A stretch of DNA of 64,000 nt, taken from the NCBI GenBank assembly GCA_948146395.1, contig OX411543.1, forward strand, positions 64,410,534 through 64,474,533, written 5' to 3'. Positions 22,741 through 33,795 of this stretch are shown here, one piece after another. How positions within the stretch are numbered: the first letter of the stretch is position 1; each line of letters starts with the position of its first letter. The stretch is from Fragum whitleyi (taxonomy: Eukaryota > Mollusca > Bivalvia > Cardiida > Cardiidae). A program made the translations under genes and the position numbers. The notes under the pieces were generated by a model, which searched no databases, was not told where the DNA came from, and saw only the letters and a list, made by a program, of their open reading frames with translations.

Positions 22741-23199
22741 GCAAAAATGAGACAAAATGTGAAATATCTAGCAAATATCTTCGTAAAGCGCGTCATTTTG
22801 CACGTGATTGCTATGCAACGTTTATTGTGACGTCACTTATTTCGCCCCGCATAGATGACGTCAGATAGGATGAAATACACAAAAGCAGGGTATAAGTTTT
22901 TGATAATTTCACTGCTTATGCGGTGAGATTATCAAGAGATAATCTACCGTTATTTCTCGATAAACCACCGAAAAGCACTAGAGAATGTGATTTCTATATG
23001 CTGATTCCGTAAATATTTTCTACTTGACTTATGTGTGACTGTTAAATATGTCGAATTTACTTATTTCCAACTAATGATTGTGTCGAATTGAAATTGAAGG
23101 ACCATACCTGTTATTCTCAATCGCTGACATATGATTGATTAGTTATCCAGGAATACCTGCCTAATTAAGCCTACCCATAATATACAAAATGAACAATGT

Positions 23200-23412
23200 T
23201 TGACTAGCCCAAATTCAAAGAATTTCACATTTATATTCAACGTACTTTGAAATTGATAAGGGATCGAGAGATAGTGAAGAAAATTTTGAGAAAAGGAGCG
23301 AAATTGCCTGAAACAAGCAATATCTCTTTTTCCGCAATGTTTTCCCTTCTTTTTGCCTTCAGTTCTTAAAAAATCCGGCTCGTGGGAAAATTGTTACATA
23401 AACAGGTAAAAG
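23200..23412. repeat. Diverged family F relative
   Basis: The order of motifs follows family F: GCCCAAATTCAAAGAATTT, GAGAAAAGGAGCGAAATTGC, AGCAATATCTCTTTTTCCGC, AATGTTTTCCC. Identity is much lower than between the two full F copies. Confidence 0.5.
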
Positions 23413-23602
23413 CATATACTTGTTTGGTAAATAAATTTTGGTTTTAGAAATAAGATTTTATGTTGAATTATAGCTTCTAACAACGCAATGGTTAGTATTT
23501 GTCGCAAAAAAGAAGATATTTTGACGCAAAATTATCTATCATCGGTATAATAAGTGGTCATTTCAAGGTTATAGAAATATGCCCACGACATCGACGTGTC
23601 TG

Positions 23603-25033
23603 TTACCTAGCACCGTCCCGTAAATAGATGAGTTTCTTGAAACGTTTTTGAGCTTTCTGTTTCGTGTTCATCTGGGTTGGTTTTGGCGGACATTGTGTCA
23701 CCTCAATACGAACGTCGCCGTCATCACGAATCAGAATTTTCTTCGTACTTTTGGCGTCCTCGGCGACTGGAAAAATACTCCTGTATCTACCATGTTGGTC
23801 GCCATCAATGTACGTCGACGGATTGTGAATAAGGTCAGTATTTGGAAGGCAAGAATGTTGATCTGAAAATTCACTAAGATTATCTGATCTGTTTGATTGT
23901 CCGATTTCAGCAGATACTTCTATGGAAGACAAGGTGTGTCTGGCAATGTCGCTTTGATTGGTGGAGAATTTTGGAGGAGGGGAGATCACTCTTCTAGAAT
24001 AAAAATCTATTTCGTGATAGTTACTTCCCGTTGTTAAGATAGTATCCTCCGGAATGTCACCTAACATCGGATCGACCAACCGCATTCTTTTCGCTCTATT
24101 TGGCCGACGACGGATTGGATCGTTAGGGTTTAATGAAGGCAACTTTATATTTGAGTTCATGTTCCGTTCCTGCCTTGTTGAAAAATCTGGCGTTGTATCG
24201 ATGGCAAATGTTTGTTCGTAAAAATCAGAATCTGGAATGCTAGTGGCACTTGGTTCATTAAAGAAAGGGTATCTATCTCGCCTGAGATAGTCCTGTTGAT
24301 AGTTGTCTGTGGTGCGTTCAAACTTGTCGTACAGGTCTCTGTCAGAAACCTTTTCGTTGTTAAATGCACTATATTCACCCTTTGCATGTCTATTACCACG
24401 TGAAAAATCACTGTTTGTTTCTCTTTCCATATTAAGCAACTTAAGACTATCTGATTTCGTTCCCTTGGTTTTCAAACTGAAATCTACGATGTCATACAAA
24501 TCTGACGCACTCACCAAGCTCACGTGAATTGGTCCCGATTTCTTCAGACGCTCAGTCAACAAAGGAAGTCTTAATTCCGTCTCTGATTTCTTTTCTGAAT
24601 CTTTTACAGGCTTTATTTTGTCTGATTTCGGTCTCTGTTTTCCAGCATTAGGTCTCGCGTCAGAAGACTCACGGTCTCGACCGAGGAGTTCATCAAAGGA
24701 CATTGGCCTCCGCTTCTTTGGTTCTCTAGTCGGATATTTTGGAATGTGTTTAGCTCTGACGAACAATTTATCCCCACTACTCCCCGTCACAGATGAAGAA
24801 CTATTTCTAGCGTCTTGAAGACTTCGCATTTTCTTGGAATACGCCAACATTGATTCTCGAACACTAGATTTGGTCGGCACGGGACCGTCAAGTCGGGACA
24901 AGTTAACGTCGAATTCCTTCTCGTATTGTACTAACCTTGTTGGTCTCTCTGGGAGTTCCCGGCGAACCCGGGTATGTCTGGCTGATATTTTACCATGGGG
25001 TTCAAAGGGGACAAATGTAGATCCGTAAGACAT
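23603..25033 (-). CDS. Uncharacterised disordered basic protein, 476 aa
   Basis: An unbroken 476-codon frame on the minus strand, far longer than expected by chance in this AT-rich DNA, begins MSYGSTFVPFEPHGK. Just upstream (25110-25120) is a good acceptor (ATTTTTTTCAG on the minus strand), so a 5' UTR exon probably ends there; the leader has a two-codon upstream ATG. The product is rich in Ser, Arg, Asp and Lys and lacks Trp. No fold or membrane segment is apparent. Basic clusters PKKRRP (105-110) and RRRPNRAKRMR (308-318) could be nuclear localisation signals. Residues 160-188 (PLLTERLKKSGPIHVSLVSA and on) and 432-446 (KILIRDDGDVRIEVT) look the most ordered. The stop is followed by or overlaps a donor-like AG|GTAACA at the last Arg codon, so the frame could splice onward and the true C-terminus may differ. 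I do not recognise the family and assign no function. A protein-coding gene is likely because both codon periodicity and the leader acceptor fit. Confidence 0.7.
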   Translation of the reverse strand: MSYGSTFVPFEPHGKISARHTRVRRELPERPTRLVQYEKEFDVNLSRLDGPVPTKSSVRESMLAYSKKMRSLQDARNSSSSVTGSSGDKLFVRAKHIPKYPTREPKKRRPMSFDELLGRDRESSDARPNAGKQRPKSDKIKPVKDSEKKSETELRLPLLTERLKKSGPIHVSLVSASDLYDIVDFSLKTKGTKSDSLKLLNMERETNSDFSRGNRHAKGEYSAFNNEKVSDRDLYDKFERTTDNYQQDYLRRDRYPFFNEPSATSIPDSDFYEQTFAIDTTPDFSTRQERNMNSNIKLPSLNPNDPIRRRPNRAKRMRLVDPMLGDIPEDTILTTGSNYHEIDFYSRRVISPPPKFSTNQSDIARHTLSSIEVSAEIGQSNRSDNLSEFSDQHSCLPNTDLIHNPSTYIDGDQHGRYRSIFPVAEDAKSTKKILIRDDGDVRIEVTQCPPKPTQMNTKQKAQKRFKKLIYLRDGAR

Positions 25034-25109
25034 TGCACTGTGTTATGACCTTGTGAGTTGCAAATTTATGCCATTCTCTTTCTTTCTACCCAGTCTTTGT
25101 TTAAGTTCT

Positions 25110-25124
25110 GAAAAAAATGATAAT
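25110..25124 (-). promoter_or_regulatory. Probable 3' splice site of the leader of the 476-aa gene
   Basis: On the minus strand the sequence reads TTATCATTTTTTTCAG before AACTTAAACAAAG. It is followed by 76 nt of leader to the ATG at 25033. A polypyrimidine run plus CAG makes this the best acceptor near the start codon. Confidence 0.5.
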
Positions 25125-25429
25125 TTGACATTTGAAAAATTGGATCTGCAAGGGGAGTTTGAAAAGTATTAATCCTCGCTAGGATACGCGGTCTTTGCAG
25201 ACTGACGAGAGTTTAAACCAATCGAGGATACTCTGAATCTTATCTGAATCTTATCCTTGCATTCTACAATAGAATACATTTATTTCATAAATACAACCTC
25301 AAATCAACCACTGATATATCTATTCTTTATTTCAAAGGATTGTTTCACGGAATTCTTGTACAGTCAATAGTCACGTGCTAAATATTGCCATTACAAGATC
25401 AATAGTGATGTCAATCAAAGAGATTAACA

Positions 25430-26397
25430 ATATTATAGGATTAATTCACGTTTTTGAGGGCGCCCCATTTGCAGAGACCCGAAAAATGGTTAGAGCATTT
25501 TGAGGGTCTCTGCAAATATGACGCCTGAAAAAACGCGAATTGACGCTATTATTGCATATAAAAAAAGACTAAAATTATTTATTCAAATATTTTAGTTCAT
25601 AGAACTCTTTGAAACTAGTTCCAAAACCGATAATGTGTCGAGAAAAATTGCTTTATGCTTTGCGCCGTCTCTTTTGTTTATACCGACGTTGCTTGGTAAA
25701 GTGATGACGTCAAAAGAATTAACGCAGGACTAGGATCAACGTTTTATTATGATCTATATTAATATTGTCCTAGAAACTCCTGAAGCCAGTCCGGTGATAT
25801 TTAAGTAAAAAGAGCCGGTCGTTAACGGCACGTGAATTTACTTATTGATCCACGTTTTTTTCCGTTAACGCCCTGGTTTTGTCCGTTAACGTATGCCTAT
25901 AACGACCCGAAAACGTTTATTCATGCAATAATATAGGGTTAATTCACGTTTTTGAAGGCGTTGACATTTGCAGAGATCCGAAAAGTGGTTAAGCGTCAAT
26001 GCATTTTTAGAAACGCTTCAAGACGAGCCACAAAGCTACGAAAACACCGGCTCAATTCTGTCACGCATTGTACCGTCACCATTGCTTGGTAAATTCATGA
26101 CGTCACAAAATTAAACGCTGATATTAGATAAACGTCTTTAGTTATGCTCTAAATTAACGTAAGCCATAAATCTGTTTGAAGCATTTTACTTATCAAATAT
26201 TGCAGAAAAAGATAAGTATCTCTGAAATCGATAAGCTGTATAGGCCCCAGGTCGGGTATATAAAAGTGAAAAAGACGGGCGTTAACGGCGCGTGAATTTA
26301 CTGACTAATCCACGTTTTCTCTCATTAACGTCCGGGTTTTGCCCGTTAACGTATGCCCATAACCACCATAAAACGCACACTTTTTGCTATAATATTG
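25430..26397. repeat. Two tandem copies of an approximately 0.48-kb repeat
   Basis: Units 25430-25926 and 25927-26397 start alike (TTAATTCACGTTTTTGA, then CATTTGCAGAGA and CCGAAAA) and end alike (CGTTAACGGC, CGTGAATTTACT, AATCCACGTTTT or similar, GTTAACGTATGCC). The first unit carries a foldback around TTTGCAGAGACCCGAAAAATG / CATTTTGAGGGTCTCTGCAAA. GTTAACG recurs several times. No coding content. Confidence 0.8.
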
Positions 26398-26418
26398 ATT
26401 TTGTATTGACAATGTAGA

Positions 26419-26698
26419 TTGATTGATTGATTGAATGGGGTTTTACGCCGCTTTCAACATTATTTCAGTTATATCGCGGCGGCCGGAGCACCTAACAATG
26501 GATTCCTGGTATTTCTCACGCCAGTACTACCATTACATCCTTTCCTAGCCTCCGACTGCTATTTCACATAGGTTTACGATTATCTACCCATTGGTGAAAG
26601 ACAAACGTCGGAAAGGATATTTGCCGCCACCGGGGATCGAACCCACGACTTCCAGATTGGAAGTCTTATGCCTAACCAACTGCGCTATGGCGGCGGCC
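26419..26698 (-). mobile_element. tRNA-derived SINE with perfect 14-bp target duplication
   Basis: Read on the minus strand, a tRNA-like head (26694-26623) opens with GCCGCCATAGCGCAGTTGG, contains a strong anticodon-type hairpin GACTTCC/AATCT/GGAAGTC, a B box GGTTCGATCCC, and closes with TGGCGGC pairing with GCCGCCA. A central body follows, including CCGCCGCGATATAACTGAAA and TTGAAAGCGGCGTAAAACC, then a (CAAT)n tail. ATTGACAATGTAGA flanks both sides (26405-26418 and 26699-26712). Length about 280 bp. Two other copies are in the window. Confidence 0.92.
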
Positions 26699-26773
26699 AT
26701 TGACAATGTAGAAGTTATTAACTTAATGTTGTCAATAATTGAGCCAAGTGGTCAGTATACAGGCTTTTAAACG

Positions 26774-26937
26774 CCACAAATTAGCTTGACAAACTCTAAT
26801 TATGATCCTTTTGTCAATAACAGTCGAAGAGTTAAGTCGTTGGAAAATAAATATGACGGCTGATTTATTTTCTAACGTTTTACCTCTTCGACTGTTATTG
26901 ACAAAAAAGCTAAAAGCTTTGTCAAGCTAATTTGTGC
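26774..26937. mobile_element. Foldback MITE, 164 bp
   Basis: The outer arms GCCACAAATTAGCTTGACAAA / TTTGTCAAGCTAATTTGTGCC and inner arms TTTTGTCAATAACAGTCGAA / TTCGACTGTTATTGACAAAA give a nearly complete palindrome. It begins 61 bp beyond the SINE's target repeat. Single copy here. Confidence 0.85.
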
Positions 26938-27081
26938 CGTTGGAATCTGCTTCATGTAGTAGTTTCGAATGTGTTTGTCATTTCAGATAAATGCATACGA
27001 GAATCAAACTCGAGACCCTTACATAACAAATACAGCCTTAAAGATGGATATTATATCAAATGCTTGAGGTTTGTTTTAATA

Positions 27082-27260
27082 ACATCCTACGGTCAATTAA
27101 AGTTGCTTCTACAGAAGCAACTAAATACGGAAATCTGTCATGCATCATCACATTGGAATCGTCTTCTAAAGAAATCCAACAAGGCAGAATCTAACAATGA
27201 ATAAAAACACCATGTACAATTTGTGATTTTGACTTACAATTAAATTTTTCGTAAGATGTT
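27082..27260. repeat. Family N repeat, copy 1
   Basis: AAAGTTGCTTCTACAGAAGC, AACTAAATACGGAAATCTGTC, TGCATCATCACATTGGAATC and GTCTTCTAAAG match the reverse complement of 31457-31600. CGTAAGATGTTTAGTAA follows. Confidence 0.65.
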
Positions 27261-28089
27261 TAGTAACCTTGGTCGTCAACCCGATAAACATTCTCTTGGT
27301 ACAAAATCAAGCATTACATAACTTAGAAAGAGATTAAGAATGATGAGAAAATGTTATTAGAATTATCATAAGTTGCACTTTACGTTCGTCAAATCCGAAA
27401 AGAGAAATGTCCTTCCCGTTCTAAAACACATACTTCTAATGTTATAGAAATGATTATGATTCCGACATGTTGGTTTCACATTTTCAATTAAGATATAGAC
27501 AGAAAGTCTCACATTCTAAAAAGAAAATATAGAATCTACGGCAACTCAAAAAGTAATAATGAAATGACACACCTTCCATTATAAGTTCTTTTTTACGAAA
27601 ACAATTATCAAAAATAAACCGCGGATAAAATGCACAATTCAAACATTTCAAAATACAGTCGCCTCTTGGCAATTTGCGAGTCAGACTATCAAATAACCAA
27701 GAAGTTTAATTCCATATAGTTTTGCAACCCTTGAAAAACAGTACTTTTTAAATGCAGTAGTACTCTTTCAAATCTTCTCAATATTGAAGCTATTCAGATT
27801 TATTACATAATCCTACAGGGCGATACAAAACTAGTAACTGCAGATCGAATACCTTAATTAAGAAATTGGGTTCTAAAGCCTTTATTTTTGCGGGAAAGGT
27901 GTTCATTAAACAACACAGCTACTTGATTTTAATTCATGATACCTGCCAAAATGAAATTTAAATCTATTGAATAAATAATAAAAGATCACTATTTGTATCC
28001 AAAATAAATATTTCGGTATAGTTTACACGCGATTTTGAACGGTCATAGTATCAATTTTCGAGAACGAAGAATAGCTACAAAAACTTCCC
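27261..28089. other. Intergenic, nothing recognised
   Basis: AT-rich, no exon or repeat supportable. Confidence 0.45.
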
Positions 28090-28226
28090 TGCCTTCAGGA
28101 TAAAAATGCCATCAAAACGTTTGGCAGATTTGATCCTGCTTTGTACGTGAAATCACGTGCAAAGTGATTTATTATTTCAAAGCGTTCGCTAACGGTTAAG
28201 CATCCTGGACACAGGGCTGGGTATTC
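28090..28226. repeat. Foldback element related to family B
   Basis: The ends CCCTGCCTTCAGGAT and ATCCTGGACACAGGGC are inverted, and the centre is GTACGTGAAATCACGTGCAAAG. Relatives without the GCGGGG box occur near 39055 and 50010-50110 (CTTTGCACGTGTTTTCACGTG). Confidence 0.65.
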
Positions 28227-28673
28227 CGAAAGGAATCGCTCACGCTCGGATATGTTGCTTCTTTCAATTCGACGAGTCTGCAAGTTTGGCATGGTTTAAC
28301 AAGCATTATATTGCCGCATTTAACATTTGTTCATATATACCACTTATAAGGCAGATTTGTCCGTCTTAAGAATCTCAAGAATCTCAAGAAAAAGTAAAGA
28401 AAATACAGATTCTTTAATGACAGATAAAATGCCGGAAATTGCAATATGCGGACAACTGACTTTATACGATACTGTCTTGTATAATGTACTATTTAGAATA
28501 CATGGTTTCATTGTGTGTTTTTCTGTAATTAGGATATGATTTAAATATACTAACCGACTTTAATCAATTGATTATCGATCTAAATACTGATTAAGATCAA
28601 GGTAACATATCAGATGTTTTATTGTCTTTTATTCTTAACCCTTTAAATGGTACAATGTAACATTTACGTTTTA

Positions 28674-29101
28674 CAGATAAGACATCGTGAAATTGACACT
28701 CATTCCGGTCAAAATCATTCTAATTCATTCACTAAGCGCTCCATTCATTCCAAACACTCACTTAAATCGATAAAAAATGCGCCGAAATCATTAAACATTT
28801 TAAAAGCGTTCAAGACAATTCACATCTAACTAAAATCGATCAAATATTTCTACGATTTCATTTGCTTAGGTGGATTATCAATTGACTGATTGGTCCACAA
28901 ATACACACAAATAGCAAAGTACGTATATTTTATTAAAGGGATGTAATTAATATCGCTTATTTTGTTTATCTTGAACAAAATCAGCGATTTTAATTGCCTC
29001 CCTTTAATTTCACTCAAAACTCGCTCTACACACTCAATCAAATTAATTCAAAAGTTATTCAAAAATCATACATCTTGTCAATTTCACGATGTTGTTAATT
29101 G
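28674..29101. mobile_element. Family A MITE, full-length copy
   Basis: TA-flanked on both sides (28672-28673, 29102-29103). The left end reads CAGATAAGACATCGTGAAAT, the right end TTTCACGATGTTGTTAATTG. The inner foldback GGATGTAATTAATATCGCTT ... AATTGCCTCCCTTTAAT is conserved. Confidence 0.85.
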
Positions 29102-29103
29102 TA

Positions 29104-29359
29104 TGTATGATTAAAACTTCAAGGCAGGGCGACCCTCGTGTGTTACATATCAGACTTTTTCAAATATCAGCTTACCGTTTTGTCTGTTGGGTAAGGTTTT
29201 CAAAGACATGCAGCTTTAAACCGAAAAAATGTTACAATCAAATAGAAGATAGAATTAAATGGTCAATGGCTCATAATACCTTATATGAGTTACATTAATT
29301 ATAAACATTTCAATCTGGAAATTGGGTTCAAAGTCGCGTTAAACAAACTTTCGGTGTTA
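29104..29359. other. Spacer between two family A elements, nothing recognised
   Basis: A 69-codon open frame is present without splice or codon support. No repeat similarity. Confidence 0.35.
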
Positions 29360-29752
29360 CAGTTTGTTACATTGTGAAATTGACATTCATCTCAAACAAA
29401 TTCATTCATTCCAAACACTAACTCAAACCATTCAGAATCGCTCGAAGATAGAATCAATAACGCCATTCAAAATAAATAAAGCTCGAAAAAATGGCGATTT
29501 CGCTGACAGAATTCAAATTGTAAGCGTCTGATTGGTTCTTGAAGAAAAAGGAAGCTATTTATAAACATATATGCGTATTTTATTAAAGGAAGGTTATCAA
29601 TATCGCTTATTTTCTTCATCCTGAACAAAATTTGCGGTATTGGATCACATCCCATTAAATTCACTCGAAACTAGCTCCACACACTCAATTAATTTTACTC
29701 CAATATCTTTCCAAAATCATACGCCGTGTCAATTTTAAGACGTTGTTAACTG
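29360..29752. mobile_element. Family A MITE, full-length copy
   Basis: TA on both sides. The left end CAGTTTGTTACATTGTGAAA and right end TTTTAAGACGTTGTTAACTG are inverted. Includes GGTTATCAATATCGCTTATT. It is in the same orientation as the copy 258 bp upstream. Confidence 0.85.
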
Positions 29753-29773
29753 TAGTAATGCGACATTCGCCAG

Positions 29774-29900
29774 CCCTGCGTTCAGGATGAAACAACAGCG
29801 CAATGTTAGCCAATTTAACCCCACTTTACACTAACACTAGCGTGCAAAATGGGTATAATTGGCAAACAGTTGGCATCGTTTTGTCATCCTGAGCGCAGGG
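29774..29900. mobile_element. Family B foldback MITE, complete copy
   Basis: CCCTGCGTTCAGGATGAAAC ... GCCAATTTAACCCCACTTTAC pairs with GTGCAAAATGGGTATAATTG ... TTGTCATCCTGAGCGCAGGG. The tip is ACTAACACTAGCGTG. Confidence 0.85.
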
Positions 29901-30010
29901 CCGTTTCATAAAGTCAGCGGCTCGATTGAAATGCTTTTGGCCAAAAACATGACCAAATGGACGAGCGTCCTCTCTAATTCTAAGTCTGATGAGCGAACAA
30001 ATGAGCTATA

Positions 30011-30285
30011 GTCAACACCATCATGAAATTGACAAGGTGAATGATATTGGAATGATATCCGAATTAAACGGAATAAGTGGAAGGAAGGATTTCTGAATGA
30101 AATAACGGGAGGTAATCCAATATCGCTAATTTTCAACCCTCCCCCTTTTTTTCATCAAAATCTTCGTTCTTTTGTGTTTTGGTGTCTTTAAGGGCCAATA
30201 AACCGCTTTAAAACCCGAAGCAGCCAATAAAATCATGGAAAGAGTTAATCAATTTGAATGAATTCGAATGAACTGAAATGCAAGT
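30011..30285. mobile_element. Family A MITE, variant right half
   Basis: The left end GTCAACACCATCATGAAATT follows TA. GGGAGGTAATCCAATATCGC is present, then CCAATAAACCGCTTTAAAAC and CCAATAAAATCATGG, as in the 6412-6660 subfamily. Confidence 0.65.
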
Positions 30286-30324
30286 TTCTAAAAATAACCA
30301 CATTATATCATTGTTCTAAAAATA

Positions 30325-30725
30325 AATATGTGATAACATAAAAAATATCATACGGGATGTTATCATACGGATATTTGTGTATAGTTATAACGTAAAATGC
30401 GATTATTTTTAGAAACTTGCATTTCAGCTAGAAACATCTATGAAAACAAGACAAATAGAGGTTATAAGATAAGTATAATACGCACTTAGTGTATTGTATG
30501 TAAAAAAATATCTAACTCGGTTGAGAGAATTGATAATTGCCTCGGCAGAGCCTCGACAATTTTCAATTCTCCGAACCTCGTTAGATTTTTTTTCATATAA
30601 TACACTAAGTACGTATTATATATATATCTTTGTTCCAAAAAATTCTATGTGATAACATAAAAAGTATCATACGGGTATTATCACACGTATCACACGTATA
30701 TTTGTAAAGTTATAAGATAAAATTC
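30325..30725. mobile_element. Family G palindromic MITE, complete copy
   Basis: The outer arms carry ATGTGATAACATAAAAA and ATCATACGGG on both sides. The core is ATCTAACTCGGTTGAGAGAA / TTCTCCGAACCTCGTTAGAT around CTCGGCAGAGCCTCGA. About 400 bp, without coding capacity. Confidence 0.85.
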
Positions 30726-31456
30726 AATATGATAAATCGACATGTAGAAAAATCCCTACAATGAGACCAATTTCTAAATGGACTTCTTTAAGCGCAAGCG
30801 TACAAAATTTTTGAATGAGGCATTTAACCCTTTTTAGCCACCCAGAATTTTTATGCACACAACTTACATTTAATTATTTACAAGAGATGTTCGTAAAACA
30901 TTTGTGCCCCCTATCAGAGTAGGTGAGCAGGTCGGTGACGTATAATTTGTCAATTAAAAAAGGGCAACAACTCAACAAATATGTCCAAGACTGGTCTACG
31001 GACGGACAGACGGATGGACAGACCGACCGAAGCAGAGCAATAAAACTCCTCTTCATCGAAGGGGACCATAATGATTGACGTATACGGAGCCCAAGCGATA
31101 CAATGATTGTAAGCACTATCTTGTAGCTATGTTGAGAGTTTTTAGAAATGTGTATAAGTAATGCCATATTAACGATTCAAATAAGGTCTTATAACCTATT
31201 CTAAATACATTTGATTTTTGAAAATTGTAGCCTACTTTATGAACCTTCTATTCATAAGAGTGAAAAGAAACGAAATTATAGTAATTTGTTTATACGTCAT
31301 AATGATTTGGTTCATGTTTATTTTATGTACTTCAATACAACACAATTTAGAGTCCTTTAGATATGTGGCGATAAGTAATTGCGGATTTTAGAAAAGAACT
31401 CTGTTTTATTAATAACCTGATGCCCATTTTTACTAAACTTTCTACGAAAAAATTGA
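30726..31456. other. Intergenic; short GGACGGACAGACGGA tract
   Basis: The only recognisable item is a tract of GACGGACAGACGGATGGACA type at about 30998-31030, reminiscent of the 3' flank of the tandem-unit elements at 48-49 kb. Otherwise nothing. Confidence 0.45.
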
Positions 31457-31600
31457 TCAGCCTTGCAAGATCCCATTGGAATCGTCTTTAGAAGACGATT
31501 CAAACGAGATGATGCATGGCAGAATTCCATATTTAGTAACTTCTGTAGGAGCAACTTTAATTTTTGACTTACGCAAAAATGATGGTAAGATGTTTAGTAA
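31457..31600. repeat. Family N repeat, copy 2
   Basis: Holds the hairpin GGAATCGTCTTTAGAAGACGATTC, then GATGATGCATGGCAGAATTCC, ACTTCTGTAGGAGCAACTTT. It is inverted relative to 27082-27260. Confidence 0.7.
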
Positions 31601-31628
31601 AACGGGCACCTGTATCGCATTTAAGCCT

Positions 31629-31712
31629 GCCCTGCGTTCAGGATTACAAGTCTGTGCAAACATTTAGCCAATTATACCCCGTTTTGCACATGCACTTGCG
31701 TGTAAATCGCGG
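31629..31712. repeat. Family B, left arm only
   Basis: CCCTGCGTTCAGGATTACAA ... CCAATTATACCCCGTTTTGC ... CACTTGCGTGTAAATCGCGG. The pairing arm is replaced by a family A fragment. Confidence 0.75.
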
Positions 31713-31724
31713 TTTTTCTCTATC

Positions 31725-31890
31725 AAAACATTTAATTTTGAATGACGTTGTTGATTCTATACTTTTTATTGGGTTTAAGCGTTTTTGAATGGTTTGAATG
31801 AGTGTTTGGAATGAATGAATGGGGCGCTGAGTGACCGGGTTAGAATGGTTTTGATTGAGGTTAATGTCAATTTCACGATGTAACTAACTG
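31725..31890. repeat. Family A MITE, right third
   Basis: GAATGACGTTGTTGATTCTAT, GTGTTTGGAATGAATGAATG, GGGCGCTGAGTGA and the end TTTCACGATGTAACTAACTG are followed by TA. It is joined directly to the truncated family B element, marking a deletion or nested break. Confidence 0.8.
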
Positions 31891-32339
31891 TATTGTTCTT
31901 TATATATTCGAAAGAAGAAAAGAAGAAAGGCCGAAAGTTTCCTCTTGTTCTAATCTTATATTTAAGAAGATTCATTTTCAAGTTTAATCGCTGGTGTTTT
32001 TTTTGTTTGTTTGCTTTTTTTTTGTCTTTCGGTTCGATCTTTTAATGACTCAATTATTATCATAAGACCCAGTTGGTTTCATTATTCAAATCATGAACAA
32101 CTAATTATTCGCATTGAGATCATTATTTACGTATGGATAAGAAAGGAATTCGTCTATGTTTTGACTCAATAATTAGCTTTAATAAATCATGACAGATATT
32201 CAAATACCAAATAATAACATTTGAAGAATTATGTGATTGACCTTTCAACCGATTTGACGTCATTTCAGTCCGGCTCCAAACAATTTGCGATCTAAAGACA
32301 AACCGTCACCTTTCATTGTGACGACGTCACAATGTATAT
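31891..32339. other. Intergenic, nothing recognised
   Basis: AT-rich, no supportable feature. Confidence 0.4.
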
Positions 32340-32766
32340 GTAACAATATCGTAATATTGACAAGGTGAATGATTTTGGATTTTATGACAAAAATTGAATG
32401 AGTTCAATGAGTGAGTTTTTATTTAAATTTAAGGGAGGTAATCATATATCGCAAAATTTGTTCAGGATGAGCAAAATTTGCGATATTTATTACCTCCCTT
32501 TGATAAAATATATTTACAGGGTTTATCAATAGCTTCCTCTTTCTTCAAGAACCAATCAGACGCTTGCATTCCCATTTTGTCTGTAAAATCGCAAGTTTTC
32601 TAGCTTTATTTACTTTGAGTGTATTTGTTATCTTATCTTCTTTACTCATTTTGGGCGTTTTTGACTGGTTTGAGTGAATAATTTGAATGAATGAATGAAG
32701 CGCTAAGTGAGCCATTTAGAATGGAATTAATGGAGATGAACGTCAATTTCATGATACTACTAAATG
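32340..32766. mobile_element. Family A MITE, reverse-oriented full copy
   Basis: Contains GGGAGGTAATCATATATCGC / GCGATATTTATTACCTCCC as a strong inner hairpin at about 32434-32500, ACCAATCAGACGCTTGCATT, GCGCTAAGTGAG, and the end GTCAATTTCATGATACTAC. Confidence 0.8.
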
Positions 32767-33010
32767 TACCTTAGACCTCGTACGACGTCCTTAAATTTTG
32801 TATCGCTAGCATGTAAATTCCGCCATTATAACAGCTTTCAGTTTTGAAATGTCGTAATAGCGTTTCTAAATGGTGGAATCACACAGTATTGGTATTTAGT
32901 ATGACAAAATGGCATCATTTTCATCGCTTCACCGTGAATTTCAATCTTCAACAAAGCATAATTCAATCTGAATTGTTTTTTCTCAGCCCCAAACGACAAC
33001 TCTGCTTTTA

Positions 33011-33120
33011 TGCAGACAAAACGGAGCAAACTGTCTTCCTTTTTCCCCGCTTTGCACGTGCAAAGCGGGGTATAATTGGCAAACTGTTTGCACCGTTTTG
33101 TCAGCCTGGACGCAGGACAG
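33011..33120. mobile_element. Family B foldback MITE, compact copy
   Basis: The tip is the perfect palindrome CCCCGCTTTGCACGTGCAAAGCGGGG. The right arm is intact to CTGGACGCAGGAC. The left arm starts at GCAGACAAAACGGAGCAAAC and lacks the outer 15 bp. Confidence 0.85.
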
Positions 33121-33380
33121 GTGTTTGAGCTGCCAGTTTGCTAACTCCATGGGCATTTTTTATATGGAAAACTGCTATAACATTCAACACGAACTCTTAC
33201 AACACTTTAGACAGCGCTGCAACAAAGATGACGCACGAATACAAAATTCTATTGATAAATCGCGAAAATGAAAGCTGAAAAAAGGCTAACTATTTTAAAA
33301 GACCATGGCACTTCATAGGCAACCATCAGAAAATACAAGGGTGAAAGTTAGGTTTTAAAGGTTTCAAACTCCAACCTACC

Positions 33381-33400
33381 CCCCCCCCCCCCCCCCCCCG
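33381..33400. repeat. Poly-C run
   Basis: An uninterrupted run of about 20 C. Confidence 0.9.
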
Positions 33401-33795
33401 AGATTATGTTGATCATTTGAACGTTGGCGGATTATCAAAAAATCGTAGCTACATCTTGAATAAGCAACAGTATAGGTGTATTTTCAAAACTGAGCTCTGA
33501 CGTAGGCGGTGGGTCCATTATAGTCCGTTTGACTTCTATATGGACCAACCTTTTCATCAATTACACAAAATTGCGTTTGAATAAAGGATTTGTATGTAGT
33601 TAAATCTTAATTACAGCCTAATACCATTGCAAAAAATATTTTTTGAAAATTAATTGATTTCAAAATAATGATTTTGTCTATCTAGTTATAAATGAACCAC
33701 CCAACATTGCAAGTGACGTCAGTTTTTGTTTACTTTTCAAAAGCAAAGTTCAAAATAGATTGTTATCCAACTCACATAAATACAACTGTTGTAAT

